In this document: in pieces, positions 1 through 12,400 of the stretch
How the letters are laid out: each line of letters opens with the position of its first letter
Position numbering within the stretch: the first letter of the stretch is position 1
NCBI GenBank assembly: GCA_051530055.1
Contig: CM121341.1
Location: 17,112,001 to 17,176,000, forward strand
Source of the DNA: Neoechinorhynchus agilis
Lineage: Eukaryota; Acanthocephala
Direction of reading: 5' to 3'
Length of the DNA: 64,000 nt
Made by a program: the position numbers and the translations under genes
The notes under the pieces: model-generated
What the model was told of the DNA's origin: nothing
Database searches by the model: none
What the model saw: the letters and a program-made list of their open reading frames with translations, nothing else

Positions 1-37
1 GCGAGAGAACACGTCGCTATTTTCAAAAACGAAAGAA

Positions 38-583
38 TGTCGGTGCGGTGGGACAGTGAATAGGTCGGGAACTCACGGCCTTGACTGCAAGCGTTCAAAT
101 GCTCGCCACGCAAGGCACTCAGCAGTCAACCGCATAATCAAGGAAGCCCTCTCGACGGTCGGTTTTCCCGCTCGACTCGAACCAGTCGAACTTTCCCGGA
201 ACGACGGTAAACGCCCTGATGGAGCCCTTCCATGGTGCTCCGGGAAAATACTGGTTTGGGATTTTACCTGCCCCAGCACGCTCGCAGCACCCCACTTACG
301 GGATGCCACCTCAAAGGCGGGAGCAGTCGAAAGCTTCAGCGAGGAAAAGAAGCGGCATAAGTACTCCTCGCTCGATGGGCATCAATATATTTTCATCCCG
401 ATTGCGGTGGAAACACTGGGATGCCTCGGAAAAGAAGCCGATTATTTCCTCCCACGACTGGGAGGGATGCTAAAACATGCCATCGGCGATATGCGCTCCA
501 GCAGCTTCCTGATACAGCGAATCAGTGCGGCGATCCAACGCGGCAATGCCGCGGCCATCAAGGAAGCTGCCGAACAATCATGA
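38..583 (+). mobile_element. R2-like non-LTR element fragment (zinc knuckle plus endonuclease-like C-terminus)
   Basis: The frame opens with a CxCG..H..C zinc-knuckle-like stretch (CRCGG, then GTHGLDC), followed by RHARHSAVNRII and then GKRPDG, WDFTCPSTLA, a K/KY pair and FLIQRISAAIQRGNAA. This order (zinc knuckle, RPDG, WDxT, Lys) is the tail found after the reverse transcriptase in non-LTR elements of the R2/RLE type, where the RPD..D..K residues form a restriction-like endonuclease. The reverse transcriptase itself is not in the window; it would lie upstream of base 1. The reading frame is open to the stop at 583. Related fragments lie near 41.4, 55.5 and 57.3 kb. The family name is inferred; it could belong to another RLE-bearing LINE clade. 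Confidence 0.7.
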
Positions 584-799
584 TGACAGTTGCAGAATGG
601 GACGAAAAGGAGGAATTTGTGAACGAAATGAAAGTGTAATGATTGCCACAATAAAAGGGTTCTCGATTTTTTTCTATAAAAAGGGAAACTAAACGACAAC
701 TTCGAGGTGATCTCGATAAAGTTGAATAGTCTATTTTAGAAAGAAAACGCGTCGGTATTTTAAAAAACGAAAGAATGTTTATTCTAAATATGTTCATCA

Positions 800-1075
800 T
801 TTACTTTTTTATAGCGAATTATCAAATAAATCAATTGTTTGATAATTTTCGGTCTTCGCGTAGGCGTTCTTCAGTGTATCTTAAATGCATCCAGAAACAC
901 CCAATTTACGTTCGTTGGCAACAAAGCGGATTACCCACTCAGTCTGAGGATACCATCGGATAATCGAAATTGAGTGCTTTTTGGGTGCATTTTAGATAGA
1001 CCGAAGAAGGCCTGCGCGAAGGCCGAAATTTATCAAATAAATCAATTATTATAATTCGCTATAAAAAAGAGAATT
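800..1075. mobile_element. MITE family A, full-length copy with long terminal inverted repeats
   Basis: The left arm begins TTTTTTATAGCGAATTAT and continues through TCGGTCTTCGCGTAGG to CATCCAGAAACACCCA. The right arm is its imperfect reverse complement, from TGGGTGCATTTTAGATAG through GGCCTGCGCGAAGGCCGAAA to ATAATTCGCTATAAAAAA. Arms are about 80 bp with a core of about 90 bp. There is no coding capacity. Partial copies (core and right arm) lie near 32.2 kb and 60.2 kb. I see no clear target-site duplication, so the superfamily is open. Confidence 0.8.
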
Positions 1076-1143
1076 TTTATATAAAACGTCACAATAAAAG
1101 AGTATTCGATTTATTGTTCAATAATCTTATGTGAGAGTTTGTG

Positions 1144-1386
1144 TTATCCTGCGACGAGTAGCAATAGAATAGTTAAAATATTGACAATGACAAGCGGTAC
1201 TCTCATGACCGTCTGAACTGATCTAACGAAACCAATAAATTTCTCTGGTGCTCCTTGATCTTGCTGATACATTCCGTACTGTCCGCGATTACTGAGTTTG
1301 CTTAAAAATCGTTCTTCATTTAATACCGCGATTGCATTGGTCACCAGAACGCAGGCTTCAAGAATGGAGTATATCGTGAGCGGCAT
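1144..1386 (-). CDS. IER3IP1: IER3IP1/Yos1-like ER-Golgi membrane protein
   Basis: A single-exon, 80-residue protein, matching the roughly 80 residues of the animal family. The start was placed at MPLTIYSILEACVL rather than at an upstream in-frame ATG, because the family begins with a short hydrophobic helix directly after the initiator Met. Visible hallmarks are the N-terminal helix ending NAIAVLNEERFL, a polar loop, then FVRSVQTVMRVPLVIVN and a C-terminal hydrophobic helix LTILLLLVAG. The family (yeast Yos1) is a small two-helix protein of the ER/Golgi needed for ER-to-Golgi vesicle transport. The gene is transcribed away from FTSJ1, with 107 bp between start codons. Identification is strong because the VRSVxTVMRVPL motif is distinctive. 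Confidence 0.93.
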   Translation of the reverse strand: MPLTIYSILEACVLVTNAIAVLNEERFLSKLSNRGQYGMYQQDQGAPEKFIGFVRSVQTVMRVPLVIVNILTILLLLVAG

Positions 1387-1493
1387 CCTCAATGTTCCGT
1401 CAGCGTCCAAATTGTCACCCAATTCCCGAACTCTTTGAATTCTTCTGTTTTCCGTCTTTTTTATGGTTACATAAAAAAGTTATAATCGTGACA
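1387..1493. promoter_or_regulatory. Shared 5' region of divergent IER3IP1 and FTSJ1
   Basis: Only 107 bp separate the two start codons, so both promoters must lie here or overlap the neighbouring coding sequence. The stretch is pyrimidine-rich (TTCTTCTGTTTTCCG) and lacks an obvious TATA box. A bidirectional promoter is inferred from geometry, not from a recognised motif. Confidence 0.5.
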
Positions 1494-2168
1494 ATGGGTA
1501 GATTCTCGAAGGATCGTCGGGATATCTATTATCGATTGGCAAAAGAGCAAGGTTGGCGAGCTAGGTCTGCGTTCAAATTGCTCCAATTGAACGAAGAGTT
1601 TGACTTAATTCGTGAATGTGAACCTGACTTTGGCGTTGTCGATTTATGTGCTGCTCCAGGTAGTTGGTCTCAAGTTCTGAGCCGTCTTCTGCCACCTACG
1701 ATTCGTATCGTTGCGGTCGATCTTCAACAAATGGCACCGATTGATCGAGTTAAAATAATCAGAGGGGACATCACGGCTGATTTTACAATAATGGAGATTA
1801 AGGCTTGTCTCGAAAGTGGAAAGGCCGGTCTTATTGTCTGCGATGGTGCCCCGGACGTCACAGGACTTCATGATATGGACGAACATATTCAACATCAATT
1901 ATTGAGAAGTGCACTTCGGATTTGCGATCAAATATTAAAACCAGGCGGGACTTTTGTAGGAAAAGTATTCCGAGGTCGCACTTGTGATTTAATCTACGAA
2001 GAGTTCAGAAAATACTTTAAAAGGGTTACGATTGGAAAGCCTAAAAGTAGTCGGGTTTCTAGTCTTGAGGCTTTCTTAGTTGGTCAAGGTTATGGACAAG
2101 GAAATGATGGTGTCGAAGTTGAATTTGTCGTTTGTGGAAATAACGAATTCGATTCTGACACAATGTAG
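1494..2168 (+). CDS. FTSJ1: FTSJ1/Trm7 tRNA 2'-O-ribose methyltransferase
   Basis: A single-exon protein of 224 residues, shorter than human FTSJ1 (329) or yeast Trm7 (310); the missing part is the non-catalytic C-terminal tail. The start MGRFSKDRRDIYYR aligns with the conserved family N-terminus, so the upstream in-frame extension was not used. The Rossmann SAM site is VVDLCAAPGSWSQVLS. The K-D-K-E catalytic set is seen as the Lys of SAFKLL, the Asp of CDGAPDVTG, the Lys of VGKVFRG and the Glu of SSLEAFLV. Known family members methylate the ribose at positions 32 and 34 of the anticodon loop of several tRNAs with partner proteins. It is divergent to IER3IP1 and 332 bp upstream of EXOSC7 on the same strand. 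Confidence 0.95.
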   Translation: MGRFSKDRRDIYYRLAKEQGWRARSAFKLLQLNEEFDLIRECEPDFGVVDLCAAPGSWSQVLSRLLPPTIRIVAVDLQQMAPIDRVKIIRGDITADFTIMEIKACLESGKAGLIVCDGAPDVTGLHDMDEHIQHQLLRSALRICDQILKPGGTFVGKVFRGRTCDLIYEEFRKYFKRVTIGKPKSSRVSSLEAFLVGQGYGQGNDGVEVEFVVCGNNEFDSDTM

Positions 2169-2500
2169 CGGTGAAATGCGTTTTCTTGCACCTTTATTGC
2201 TCAAAATTCGTTTTGAATAGCAAAATTGTGTGGTCTTTGAAGCGTAAAATTCGGCTAAAGTGGAATTTCTTTTTCAAAATCTTGAAATTGTGTGTGTGAA
2301 AGCGCATCTCTAATACAAACTTCCACAAGATTATGTTCAAGCGGACCCCATTCAGAAACCTATCGACCCTGTCTACGAAATTGCATGTGAGTTGAGAAAG
2401 ATGGGAAAACTTGAAAATGTTTCTAAAACCTATAAATAAATCCAATTTCTTGTACGCACTCAGTCTAATAGTCAATAAATTAAACGAAATCCCTCTATAG

Positions 2501-4759
2501 ATGGATTGTACTTTTGTTCAGATCAGCGACGCAGAGAAGATCTACATTTTGACTGGAATTCAGGTTTCTGCGACATTCCACTTTTAAAAATGATCGCTTT
2601 CTGTATTCAGGACGACGTCCGGAACGACGGCCGTCGGTGCCTTGGACGTCGACGATTGACCATAAGAACGAATTTCGACGAGCGGTACACTGGATCAGCA
2701 AAAGTGAAGATCGGACCTACTTGTGCTGTTGCTCAGGCATCTTTGAGTACATGCAAACCGACAATCGGCAATCCTGATCGTGGATTTATTCACTTGAACG
2801 TGACATGGTCAGTCTTATTTTGAAATATCTTCGAAAGTTGTTTGTAGTTCGCCAAACGCATGTCGGAACTTCGAAGGATGTCAAGCTTCTATGGAGCTGC
2901 TCACGCGACTTACTTCTACTCTACGCTTTATGCTCAGATATTTTATACGACTTGTTAAATAATACCTTTAAAAATTTAAAAAAGTTGTTCCCCTTTTTTC
3001 GACTATACTTACTAATTTTTTTAATTAACTTTCTGCCTAATAATCGCTTTAATGTTTCAAGAATCACTGTTTAGCTATCTTGAAACGGAGAATTCTTAGT
3101 CAACCGAAAATCCAATGTAATTTATTTAGTTTTCAGGGGAGGTGGTTTAAAAAAAGAATTATATAAATTTAACTATATTGTTGAGAATAATCATTTATTT
3201 GATTAGATCTCTGATTTCCTTCTAACTACACCGAGAAAATGCTATAGAATTTGATGGACACTGCTTTTTTGCACAACAATGGATCTGATATAGGGTCTCC
3301 TTTTCGTATTCTTTGTAACAACCACAAGTAAAGTTCATGATCAAGGATAACGTCGTTTCCTTACATCGTTGATTTTTCAACCATCTTTTGAATCGATTTT
3401 TGACACGAAATCTAAAATAGTTTCTCCGTACTTTTTATATCGGAAATTGTTGAATTTCCAATGTTATAAAACTATGCTGGAGACGTTGTACTTTCTTCTT
3501 TTCTCAAGACTTCAATATTTCATGTTTTGTTTCTATGTTTAGAACGTTGCGCTTTCTTTTCTCATTTGAAACTGCAACAGTTCACAACTAACAAATGAAT
3601 ACGTATTTACTAAATTATTTGACAATAAACTGATCTAATATTCCACGCAGATGTTTACCTAGTCAAGAATTTCCTTTTAACTTTAAGCGAAACCACCTTT
3701 AAGCCTTTTGGGGTTAGAAAACACACTTATATAAAGTTCATGTATCCGGATAATTGACGTTCGGATAATCAAAGTTGCCATGCGGTCTAATATTTATCGT
3801 AAAATTTCAGTTCACTTCTAAACTATGATCATTTTCGCAATGCACGAAAAATGCATCTTGAAATCGGAAAATTTCGCTTGTTGTTTCTTGTTCTTTTAAC
3901 AAAGTCACTGAACTTCTTTTTTTCGCCCTTAGATTTCTGTATTTTTAAGTTAACCTACAGGCATTCTTTGCACCACAAGCGTTCCTCTGATCATCGAATT
4001 AACAAGTCGAATAAATTTACGTGGACACACAGCAACTCTGTATAATTCCTGGACAAAATGTATGGTCGTTGCGTATTGATCTAATGGTATATCCTTCGAT
4101 CTCAACAGATTATCTTTCATCACATTGTTTCAGTACAGTCAATTTAATGGAAATCTGTTTGAAGTCGGTGGCATAGCATTAAAAGCAGTACTTTCCACTA
4201 CTTTGTAAGTTTATTAGTCTTTTTGACTAAGGAATTTATTTCTTATTTGAATTCAAAGACTTCCTGTACTAAACCAAGACGACTATTCAAACATAGACGG
4301 CAGTGCATTCCTTAAACTCGCTGATAGTGGTGCACTTGTAAAGATAAACCTTCCCAACTTTCCTCTTCTTGTTACAATCTATAAGGTAAGATCGCAATTA
4401 ATGCAGAAAAGTATATAAGCTAATTTCAGACAAAAACTGAGATATTTCTTGACGCCGATATGATCGAAGAATCAGTTATTATAACGCGATTTGTCCTGTG
4501 CCTGGATGAAAACGGTGTGATTTTATATATGAGGAAAGAAGGAAAAGGCTGTGCCAATCCAGAATCCCTCACGCAACTCGTAAAGGTAGGCTACGGATTT
4601 TTAATTTGTGTATTGTTTGAATCGATCATTTAGGAAGCGAGAATGGTTGGGATTAATTTACACAAGAAAGTAAATCTAATGCTTTTGCAAGATCTTGATC
4701 CACTTGCAGCATTTAATCGTGATCCGGATCAGGAAGATATTAAAATGGATGAAACATAA
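2501..4759 (+). CDS. EXOSC7: Exosome complex component RRP42 (EXOSC7)
   Basis: Eight exons can be joined in phase: 2501-2563, 2611-2807, 2848-2953, 4033-4086, 4134-4204, 4259-4385, 4430-4585 and 4634-4759. They give 299 residues against 291 in human. Visible landmarks are SDAEKIYILTGIQ, DDVRNDGRR, GSAKVKIG, then GNLFEVGGIALKA, LYMRKEGKGCANPESL and a C-terminal helix. This is an RNase PH-fold ring subunit of the RNA exosome, structural rather than catalytic in animals. Introns are 40-54 nt except intron 3 (1,079 nt), whose donor (CTT|GTTAAA) is the least certain junction. The ATG sits directly after CTATAG, so a 5'UTR intron or spliced leader may end at the start codon. Confidence 0.9.
2954..4032 (+). 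other. Long intron 3 of EXOSC7
   Basis: This is the one oversized intron of the gene. At about 3738-3775 it contains TATCCGGATAATTGACGTTC, matching the inverted-repeat ends of the pogo-like MITE family found at 60.56 kb, so it has received at least one insertion. No coding segment or RNA gene was recognised in the rest, which is AT-rich. Confidence 0.6.
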
Positions 4760-5085
4760 GCTGTAAGAAATTTCTTACTTTAAGCATTTGTCGTGGGAGC
4801 AAAAAAGTTACCGTATTTTCAATGTCTACGTGACAAACTTTTTAGCCTCCTTAACGACTGAAAATTATGTCTTAATTTGAGTTTTCGCATGAAAAACAAT
4901 ATGGAAATGAGATTCCCATTTAAAAGCCAACTATCATAAACTAAGATATCTCGAAATTTTAAAGCACAGATTTTTTTTATAGATTACGGTCTTCCCATTT
5001 AAAAGTACATAAATAATTTTTTGCCCTTAATTCTAAGACCCGACGGTCGAAACATTCATTAAATTCTCCGCAATGTGTCACACTG

Positions 5086-5160
5086 TGTCTTTAATTAATG
5101 AACCTGACGAGATTGGAAACGTATTTAATAAAAAATTATTTACCTGGTGAATACCTAAAT
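5086..5160. repeat. MITE family D, half copy
   Basis: The segment runs from AATGAACCTGACGAGATTGG through AAACGTATTTAATAAAAAAT to TTACCTGGTGAATACC. It matches the right arm of the complete palindromic copy near 29.47-29.64 kb. Only one arm is visible here. Confidence 0.6.
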
Positions 5161-5339
5161 TGTACTTCTAATCATAAAGCACCGGCACCTCGCATACCCA
5201 CATTAAGTTCTGTGTCATTTTCCCCAAGCTTTTTGTTACGGCATAATTATTACGATTGATTAGAATCTTTATCTACGTCTGAAAATATTTGCAAAGCATT
5301 AAATTGATCGAAATGCGAAACTTAAAATGGGCATTAACT

Positions 5340-5560
5340 CATATCGAAAAAATCCTTCGGGATAGTAAATTTTTAATTGTGGTGATGATAATCCCTATTA
5401 AAAAGTACTTTATTGCTAAGAAATATTTCGAAAAAGGAAGCCTAGCATCATCAGTCATTGTAAAAGTGCTTTTCGCGAAATATATCCTAGCAATCAAATA
5501 AATTTTAACAGTAATTATCATTACTTCGTTAAAAACAATTTCCATCAAACATTTGCTTCA
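5340..5560. mobile_element. MITE family B copy 1
   Basis: It starts with AAAATCCTTCGGGAT and contains AAGCCTAGCATCATCAGTCA. Inner arms TTGCTAAGAAATATTTCG and CGCGAAATATATCCTAGCAA are imperfect inverted repeats. The same two signatures recur at about 16.96 and 29.1 kb. Because of the palindrome, both strands show a spurious open frame of about 70 residues. Confidence 0.65.
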
Positions 5561-8409
5561 AGAAATTACTCTAGGCACATCTTTACGCCGATTGCTGTTC
5601 CTTTTTAAAGTTATCAAAAACATTATTATGCATTTGTTCGAAAAAAATATCTATTAAGTAGCGCAAAGACGTCATTGCTTTACGTTGCACTGTAAATTCT
5701 TTTAATAAATTTTTCCAAGCGGAAAAATATTATGATTGCTTCGCTCTTCTAAATAACGTTCATCTTATTAATTGCATGCGAATCTGATTTTAGATTCAGC
5801 TGAATAATGCGAATTTTATGAAATGGACATTAATTTGTGAACAATTTTAAAGCGACAAACATTAGCAACAGTTTTCGCGATCTTTTAACAAAGCTTAGAT
5901 GTCCTTCTCATATATAATTCATCCATGACGACGAGTCAAAACACAATCATAAACTGAACATGCTGTAATAATTAAATATGCACAGCCAATTAGAAGATTT
6001 TCTTGAAACTCGGTTATCTGAATAGGATACTTTTGACTAGGAAATGATTAAAAAATCGCTCGTAAACTAATTTAGAAAATAAACATTGGTTTACGGACTG
6101 TAATTTAAATAAGCACTGGAAATCAGATGTCGTAGCAGATATAGCGATTTAAAATCAAAGATTACCTTTGGAAAGCCAACAGATGGATAGCAGGACATAA
6201 ATGCCTTCTTAAATTTGTATCGATTAGTTAATAAAACTAATTTTAAATATCTCATTCACTTAAGGGTTTTAGTGAATAATAAAATATATTTGAAAATTTA
6301 TAAACGTGAGTAGCGGTGAGTACACGAATTTTTTAATTTAATAGTCGAGTTTTATATTAAAAACTTAACTTTACTAAAATGAAGGCATTATGATCATAAA
6401 ACTGTGAAAATAACTAAAACTCGCCCATGTGATAATTTTTATTCATTTTGTACAACACCGATTGAAAAAAGCTGCATGTATTGAAAATATTAGGAAAATT
6501 TATGAGAAATGAGTATAATTTTTTCTTAGCAAGAAAAATTTTGTCACTCAATCTCAATTTTAAAAGGAAAAAGATTTTTTTATTGGCCATTGTCGATTGA
6601 GGAAGCGGGTTTCGCATACTTTTGTTTGCCTGAGGTTCGGAATGATTTAATCTCGCGCGCAAAATGGTAATCAAGAAAAAGGTTATTAACGGAAATTCAA
6701 GCCAATCATAAATACAGGCTACTTTCGATCTGATAAACAAACGAGATTTACAATTTGATTATCAGCTGCAAACGTCCGTGAAACATGATTTACTGGAGAT
6801 GTTCTAGCAACCATAAATTTGAAATATTTGGCAATAAATGTCAGCAATTACATCGATAGACTTTAAGATCATTTTCTCCAGCGATGCCAAAATCTAACGA
6901 TCGAAGAGCTTCGTTAACCAAAAAAAAGAAATGTGATATTTTTGCATAATAAAAGGAAATTAACGTAAATTCGATGCTTGTAAAAAATGGGCTTGCCCTT
7001 CCTTATCATTATCAAAACATTTCCTTTACCGTACTATAATTCCAATTATGCGCGATGAAGTGACTCAATGTTCTCAACGTAATAATTATGAATACTCAAT
7101 CTTTTGTCTTCATTTTGATGCTTTCAAATTATTTGGAAGGCGTTGAAGCTTCTATTGATATTCAAGTGGTCGGAATTTGAGAAGTTTCTCATTTTGTCCT
7201 GAAGCGATAAATATGATATGTTGCGATTGCATACATGAAGCTTTCTTTCTATTAACCGTCTTTAAATTTGTACAAAAAAATTGTTTCATGACGCCAAAGA
7301 AAATTATAATAACACCAAAATGTCTTAAATAAAATATGTTGTTGATGTAAGTAAACAGAAATTTTTTGAGTTAATTCATTTTATACGGCCTGAAGAAAGT
7401 GCGAACACCAAAAAACTTTATTTCTTCTAATGCGTTTTTGTTTTAAATTGCCATTTTAAATTTTTCCTTATTTTCAAGGCGCGATGTTGCCGAAAATAGG
7501 AACTTGCCGACTTAGATTTTGACAAACTAATGTACCGAAAATGCTACAGTTCTCGGTTGTTAGGTTTTGCCTCATCGAATGTGCACGTCGTTTGTTAATC
7601 GAATTAACGGTCTTCTCAAAATCTGATTGACGTTCGTCAACTCAATCAGTTGCGTGGACTCAAGACATTAGTAAGCGTTTATCTGTCGTCTGCGCTTTGG
7701 TTAAGTGGATGTGTTATTGTTGTTGGATTAACGTTTGCGCTTGTGGTCGGATGACTGAGAAGCAATGCATGAAAGTAGTAAATGTAGGGTAAAAGTGGTT
7801 GTTAGCACTAAAAATATTCATCGTCTCCGCATCATGAAATGAGCCTGATGGGTCTTCTTGATTCCGTTGTTGTTGTGATAAAAAACAAATTAGTTCTGAG
7901 TTGCTGCCATAGCGAGTGCGATCATGTGAAAAGTGATGTTAGAGCGGGGGAATGCGTTCTGGCAAGCAGCAGTGCCTCTGGATATCAAAAACGAAAGATT
8001 AAATCCATTTATGCGTTCGGAATAGAACTCATAGGACACAGAAAGACTAAACTTGATGTTGGTTTCTAATCAAAATGACACTTGTATACACATGCAAACG
8101 CGTGAGTTTCGCTATCAATTACACGCAGCCAATGAGAGGGCGGAGATCTCGTTTGCGCTCGGTTGCAATAATTGCCTCTTTGAGTCGAGCAAGGAATTCT
8201 CGTGCAAACGCACATAATTGATTTTGCTTTCTTCGCCATCTTTCAGCCATTTGTCTCGCTTTCTTCATTTTATGTCTACACACGCCATACGCCTGCTGTT
8301 AATAGAGACTCGAGCCCTAGCACCACATCCTGATACGCGTATCATATACTTGCTCTCCAACCTCTCACTGCCTCATCAAACACCATAGAACCGCCCAACC
8401 ACAACACAA

Positions 8410-9426
8410 ATGCTCTCAAACTCTAAGCAGCAAATGCCAATAGACGAAACCGGATGCTATAAAAGTGGCGCTTTTAAAACGTCTAAAGTTTTCTCCGCAA
8501 AACCAACGTCGAACAAGACAGAGACACCGGTTGCTTCCAACATGATATCTTCATCGTTCGACATATCATCCATCACTTCAACAATCAGATCAGCGCCTCC
8601 AAATAATACATCCGAAACCCAACAGCATCAATATATAATCACACCTCCGCCATTGATCCTGAGACCGTATCAACAAATAATACCACCACCGCCGCCGAAT
8701 CAGTTTCAAACGCCAGTTTTTGCTCTTTACCAACAACCAACAGTCGATCAAGTTGTGTCCGTATGTCAAATATTAGAAGAAAACGGGGATATAGAGAGAT
8801 TGGACCGTTTGCTTTGGTCAATTAATACTCTCCCTGATTTTGAATTTTTAAAACATCACGAGTCGCTGTTGTCATCAAGAGCGTTTGTGGCATTCCACAA
8901 ACAGCAATATAAAGAATTGTATACTTTAATTGAAAACAACAAATTTAGTAGAGCTTTTCATCCAAAATTGCAAGCATTATGGCTGGAAGCGCATTACCAA
9001 GAAGCAGCCAGTTCACGAGGACGACAACTTGGTCCAGTTGATAAATATCGAATAAGGAAAAAATATCCTTTGCCGAGATCGATTTGGGATGGCGAACATA
9101 AAACTCATTGTTTTAAAGAAAGAACTCGGTCGTTGCTAAGAGAATATTATTTGCAAGATCCATACCCAAATCCTGCGAAAAAAAGAGACCTGGCTGATGC
9201 TACAGGTCTTACTCCAACTCAAGTTGGCAATTGGTTTAAGAACAGAAGACAGCGTGACAGGGCTGCAACTGCTAAAAATTCGTAAGTCTCACTTTCCCTT
9301 CTTCATTTTTCTAACTTTTCTACTTTAAGCTTTTTGGATAAAGACTGTGACACTCCGAACAATACGCCTCCTGCAATCATCAGACCAACAGTTTATAGGC
9401 CTGCAAAATGCCCTCGGCATTACTAA
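8410..9426 (+). CDS. SIX3/6: SIX3/6-class (Optix) homeobox transcription factor
   Basis: Two exons (8410-9281 and 9330-9426, 48-nt intron) encode 322 residues. After a low-complexity Pro/Gln-rich N-terminus comes the SIX domain (about 115-230; [20 protein letters not shown] through [13 protein letters not shown]). Next are [20 protein letters not shown] and the homeodomain ending [20 protein letters not shown]. The linker and the [14 protein letters not shown] helix are characteristic of the SIX3/6 subclass rather than SIX1/2 or SIX4/5. Family members are nuclear regulators of anterior head, brain and eye patterning and often recruit Groucho. The intron lies just after the homeodomain, and the short second exon gives a tail ending KCPRHY. 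Class is confident; the exact ortholog name depends on the phylum. Confidence 0.95.
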
Positions 9427-12400
9427 ACAAATGTATATTGAATAAATTCTGCTTTCAAATGCCTTAACTCATAATTATCACACTTTCTGGATTTTAATTG
9501 GTGACTATGCCTCAATGAGCAATTAGTTAGACAATAATTCAATCGACAGTATTCCCGCCCATCACCCGTGGAGTAGGTGTGTTCGTTGAAACACGACCAA
9601 TGAAATTCGCTTCATCAGCGTTCTAAACGTTTGACGCCCTAAATATCCCATTTCTTATTTAAAAACTCATTTTCGGCAACCACACGCAGTGAATCAATGA
9701 AACCACAAATTCCCATTGGTCCCTCATTACTCTTTCCTTCTACTGATTCTCTATTTGAGTCAATCAGTGACAAGTGCTCTTGTGCTCTCGGGTAACCTAT
9801 TCAAGAATTGTCAGGAGAGTTAATCGCTCAAGAAATACAAACCTCTTATCCGATTCTTACATTTGTCAAAATTAATTCGGAACCCTTTTTCGTCATCTAG
9901 CAAGTCCAAACAACTGCTGTCCAACTTATCATAATTAATCAATACGGGCGCGATTGGTAATCTTATTGAATGCCTAGAGGTCGTGTAAATTTTTGAATCT
10001 TCAAAAAAATTATGCAATATTGATCCAGCATGACTTTCCACTTGTTTTACTTCGTCACTTTCGTTTTTTTCCTCCTTTTCATTTCTTTTTTCCAATGCTT
10101 TTTCACTTCCCCGATCAAGAGACCGTTCAGAAGTTTTTGTAGTGCTTGGTGTCACCACCAAAATATATTGCAGTGAAAACGAATTTCTTTTTTGTTAGAA
10201 AAATGAGGCTTTCATATTTTAGAATTATAATTATATACAAGTATTTAGCAATGGGCATCAAGAAAGCAGACGGAAATGCACTTAAGGAAACATGACAGGT
10301 ACTTGTGCCCATAGGTGTTTATGCCCAAATAATCCCTAAAGAATGCAAATCAGAAGTTCTTTATTTATATTCGTACGAATTATTTATTCGGAATTGAGAT
10401 GGGCATTAATTTAAGTAAATCGCGAAATATTTTACTTTTATGATTACCGTTAAACTAAGAATTAAATTGCTCTAATTTTGCATATAATTTTCTGCGAAAA
10501 AACCCGATTAAAAATCGGATAAGTTTTTAATTCACAATTTCAAAAACAACAAAAATACACATTTTATGAATAGTAGCAGGATTATTAAATAGCAGAATCT
10601 ATACCAAACTTATGGAAAGCATCCAGCCAATGAGATTGCAATACCATTGTCTTCAATGGAAACAATGGCATTTTGTTACGCATGACAAATTAGAGCAATC
10701 TCTATTTTATAACAATTATTCATATGATGGACAATATTATTACCGACTTGATTTAATTGTGTGTGGATGTACAGTAAAGGTATGCACGAAACTATTTTAC
10801 TAGAGGTGAAAATTTTATTTCCGTCGAATGTAACTAATTGATATCTTCAATGATCAAAAATAATTTTTCTAAAACAAGAAGAACGTTTTATATTTACCTG
10901 ACTTTATATTTTCATTGTATTAACAACTTAAAAAATATATAACAGATAAACTCACCTAAAGGATTTAATCAATTAAATAAATTAGCTTGAGATTAAATAA
11001 ATGCTGCATGACGACTAGTTGTAAAAGTAAGACAATCGAAAGCTGATCCATCTTTTGATGAAAAAGAGGTTAGTAAAAAAGTCGTTTTCACGGAGACTTA
11101 TTTTGCCCAATTCGGAATTTGTAAAAATACTTTCTGGTGGTTACTACATACAAGGCACCTCTTTCTTTCTATCCTCTTTTCCGAAACTTGCAACAATCCT
11201 TTAGTTTCAGTAGCATCTGCGCTTTTTACTTTCGTCACTTCTAGATTTTCGGTGTTACTATCGAAATGTTCTAAAATCGAACAGGAATTTACGAGATTAT
11301 TATTTCCATTTGCCTAATCACGCTGCACATTTAGTGAATTGAATTAGAGCCTTGATGGGAACTAAGTTTGCTTCCTGAGAATCAGACATCCAATAAAATT
11401 AAATAGTGAATGGACAGAGGAAATTTAATTACATACTAGGTTGATGGTATTGGGTTACCTCTATTGTCAACTTCATCATCCGAGGCGAATAATGATGATT
11501 GCCTTTAAAAGAATCAGCGATAAGTGTCGATATTGATATATGGGTGTTACCGAGGACGAAATCGGTTGGCATTGAAACCATAAAAATTAGATTTTTGGCG
11601 GCATCGGTTATCGGAAGTATATGTCGGATTCTCAAAGTTTAAAAGCACAGTGCCGATATCTTCATTTGTATCGTTAACTTGGAAATGAAATTCGTCTTTG
11701 TGATCACAATAGATGTGATTCAACTTTTTCCCCGCCTACAGATAAGAGATTGTTAGTTTTATATTACTAATTCCGAATTCTTTACCTCTTCTTTTAAGTA
11801 TCCATTTTCACTGCCATATTCGCCAACATTAAATTTTAAAAAGTGCGTGCATTCTTCAGGCTGGAATATATTGTCCTTGATATATTGTCTAGAACATTTT
11901 CTATTCATCAACTAAAAATTCGTAAACCTATTTTTCTGGTTATAGGTTGCTAAGTAATAAATTTATTAAATCAAATGATAAAATAATATATACAGCACGT
12001 GTTGAAATGCTGGCAACCATTATCTTTGACAAAAATTAGTATATTTCCTTAAGAAGGTCTCAATCTTTTTCTTAAGCATCAATTTTCGTAGGAGAGCAGC
12101 ATCGTCTTGATAACTGCGATGATAAAAAGTCATTAAGTTTCATATTACAATTCTAAGATAAGATTGTAAAACCCTACAATCCATTCTTCTTAACTAGAAA
12201 AATGCATAAAGCACGTACAAACTTTTGCAATGTTACCAAGTACTTCTACCAGAACCGGTAGTTTATTTTTTCATAGAATTGAATTAAATAACCTTTCAGT
12301 ATACACTTACTGGCCACCACGCTAACTTAAGGAGGCAAACATGGTTTATTAAACGCAAGCAAACAAGTTAATGAATTAAGCAAACCAAGACAGCATGGAA

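Larger units (their letters stand above)
4760..8409. other. Non-coding interval between EXOSC7 and SIX3/6
   Basis: This is AT-rich sequence with no convincing gene. It contains a half copy of MITE family D (about 5086-5160) and a copy of MITE family B (about 5340-5560). The last 700 bp are richer in GC and have fewer stops, which may be promoter or 5'UTR of the homeobox gene. Short open frames there show no recognisable domain. Confidence 0.5.

Noticed and set aside
6414-6740. 108-residue minus-strand open frame
   Set aside because: No ATG-proximal signal, domain or repeat; low-complexity AT-rich sequence.
9820-10161. 113-codon minus-strand open frame
   Set aside because: It has no ATG, no recognised domain and no clear adjoining exon; left only as a note in the interval entry.
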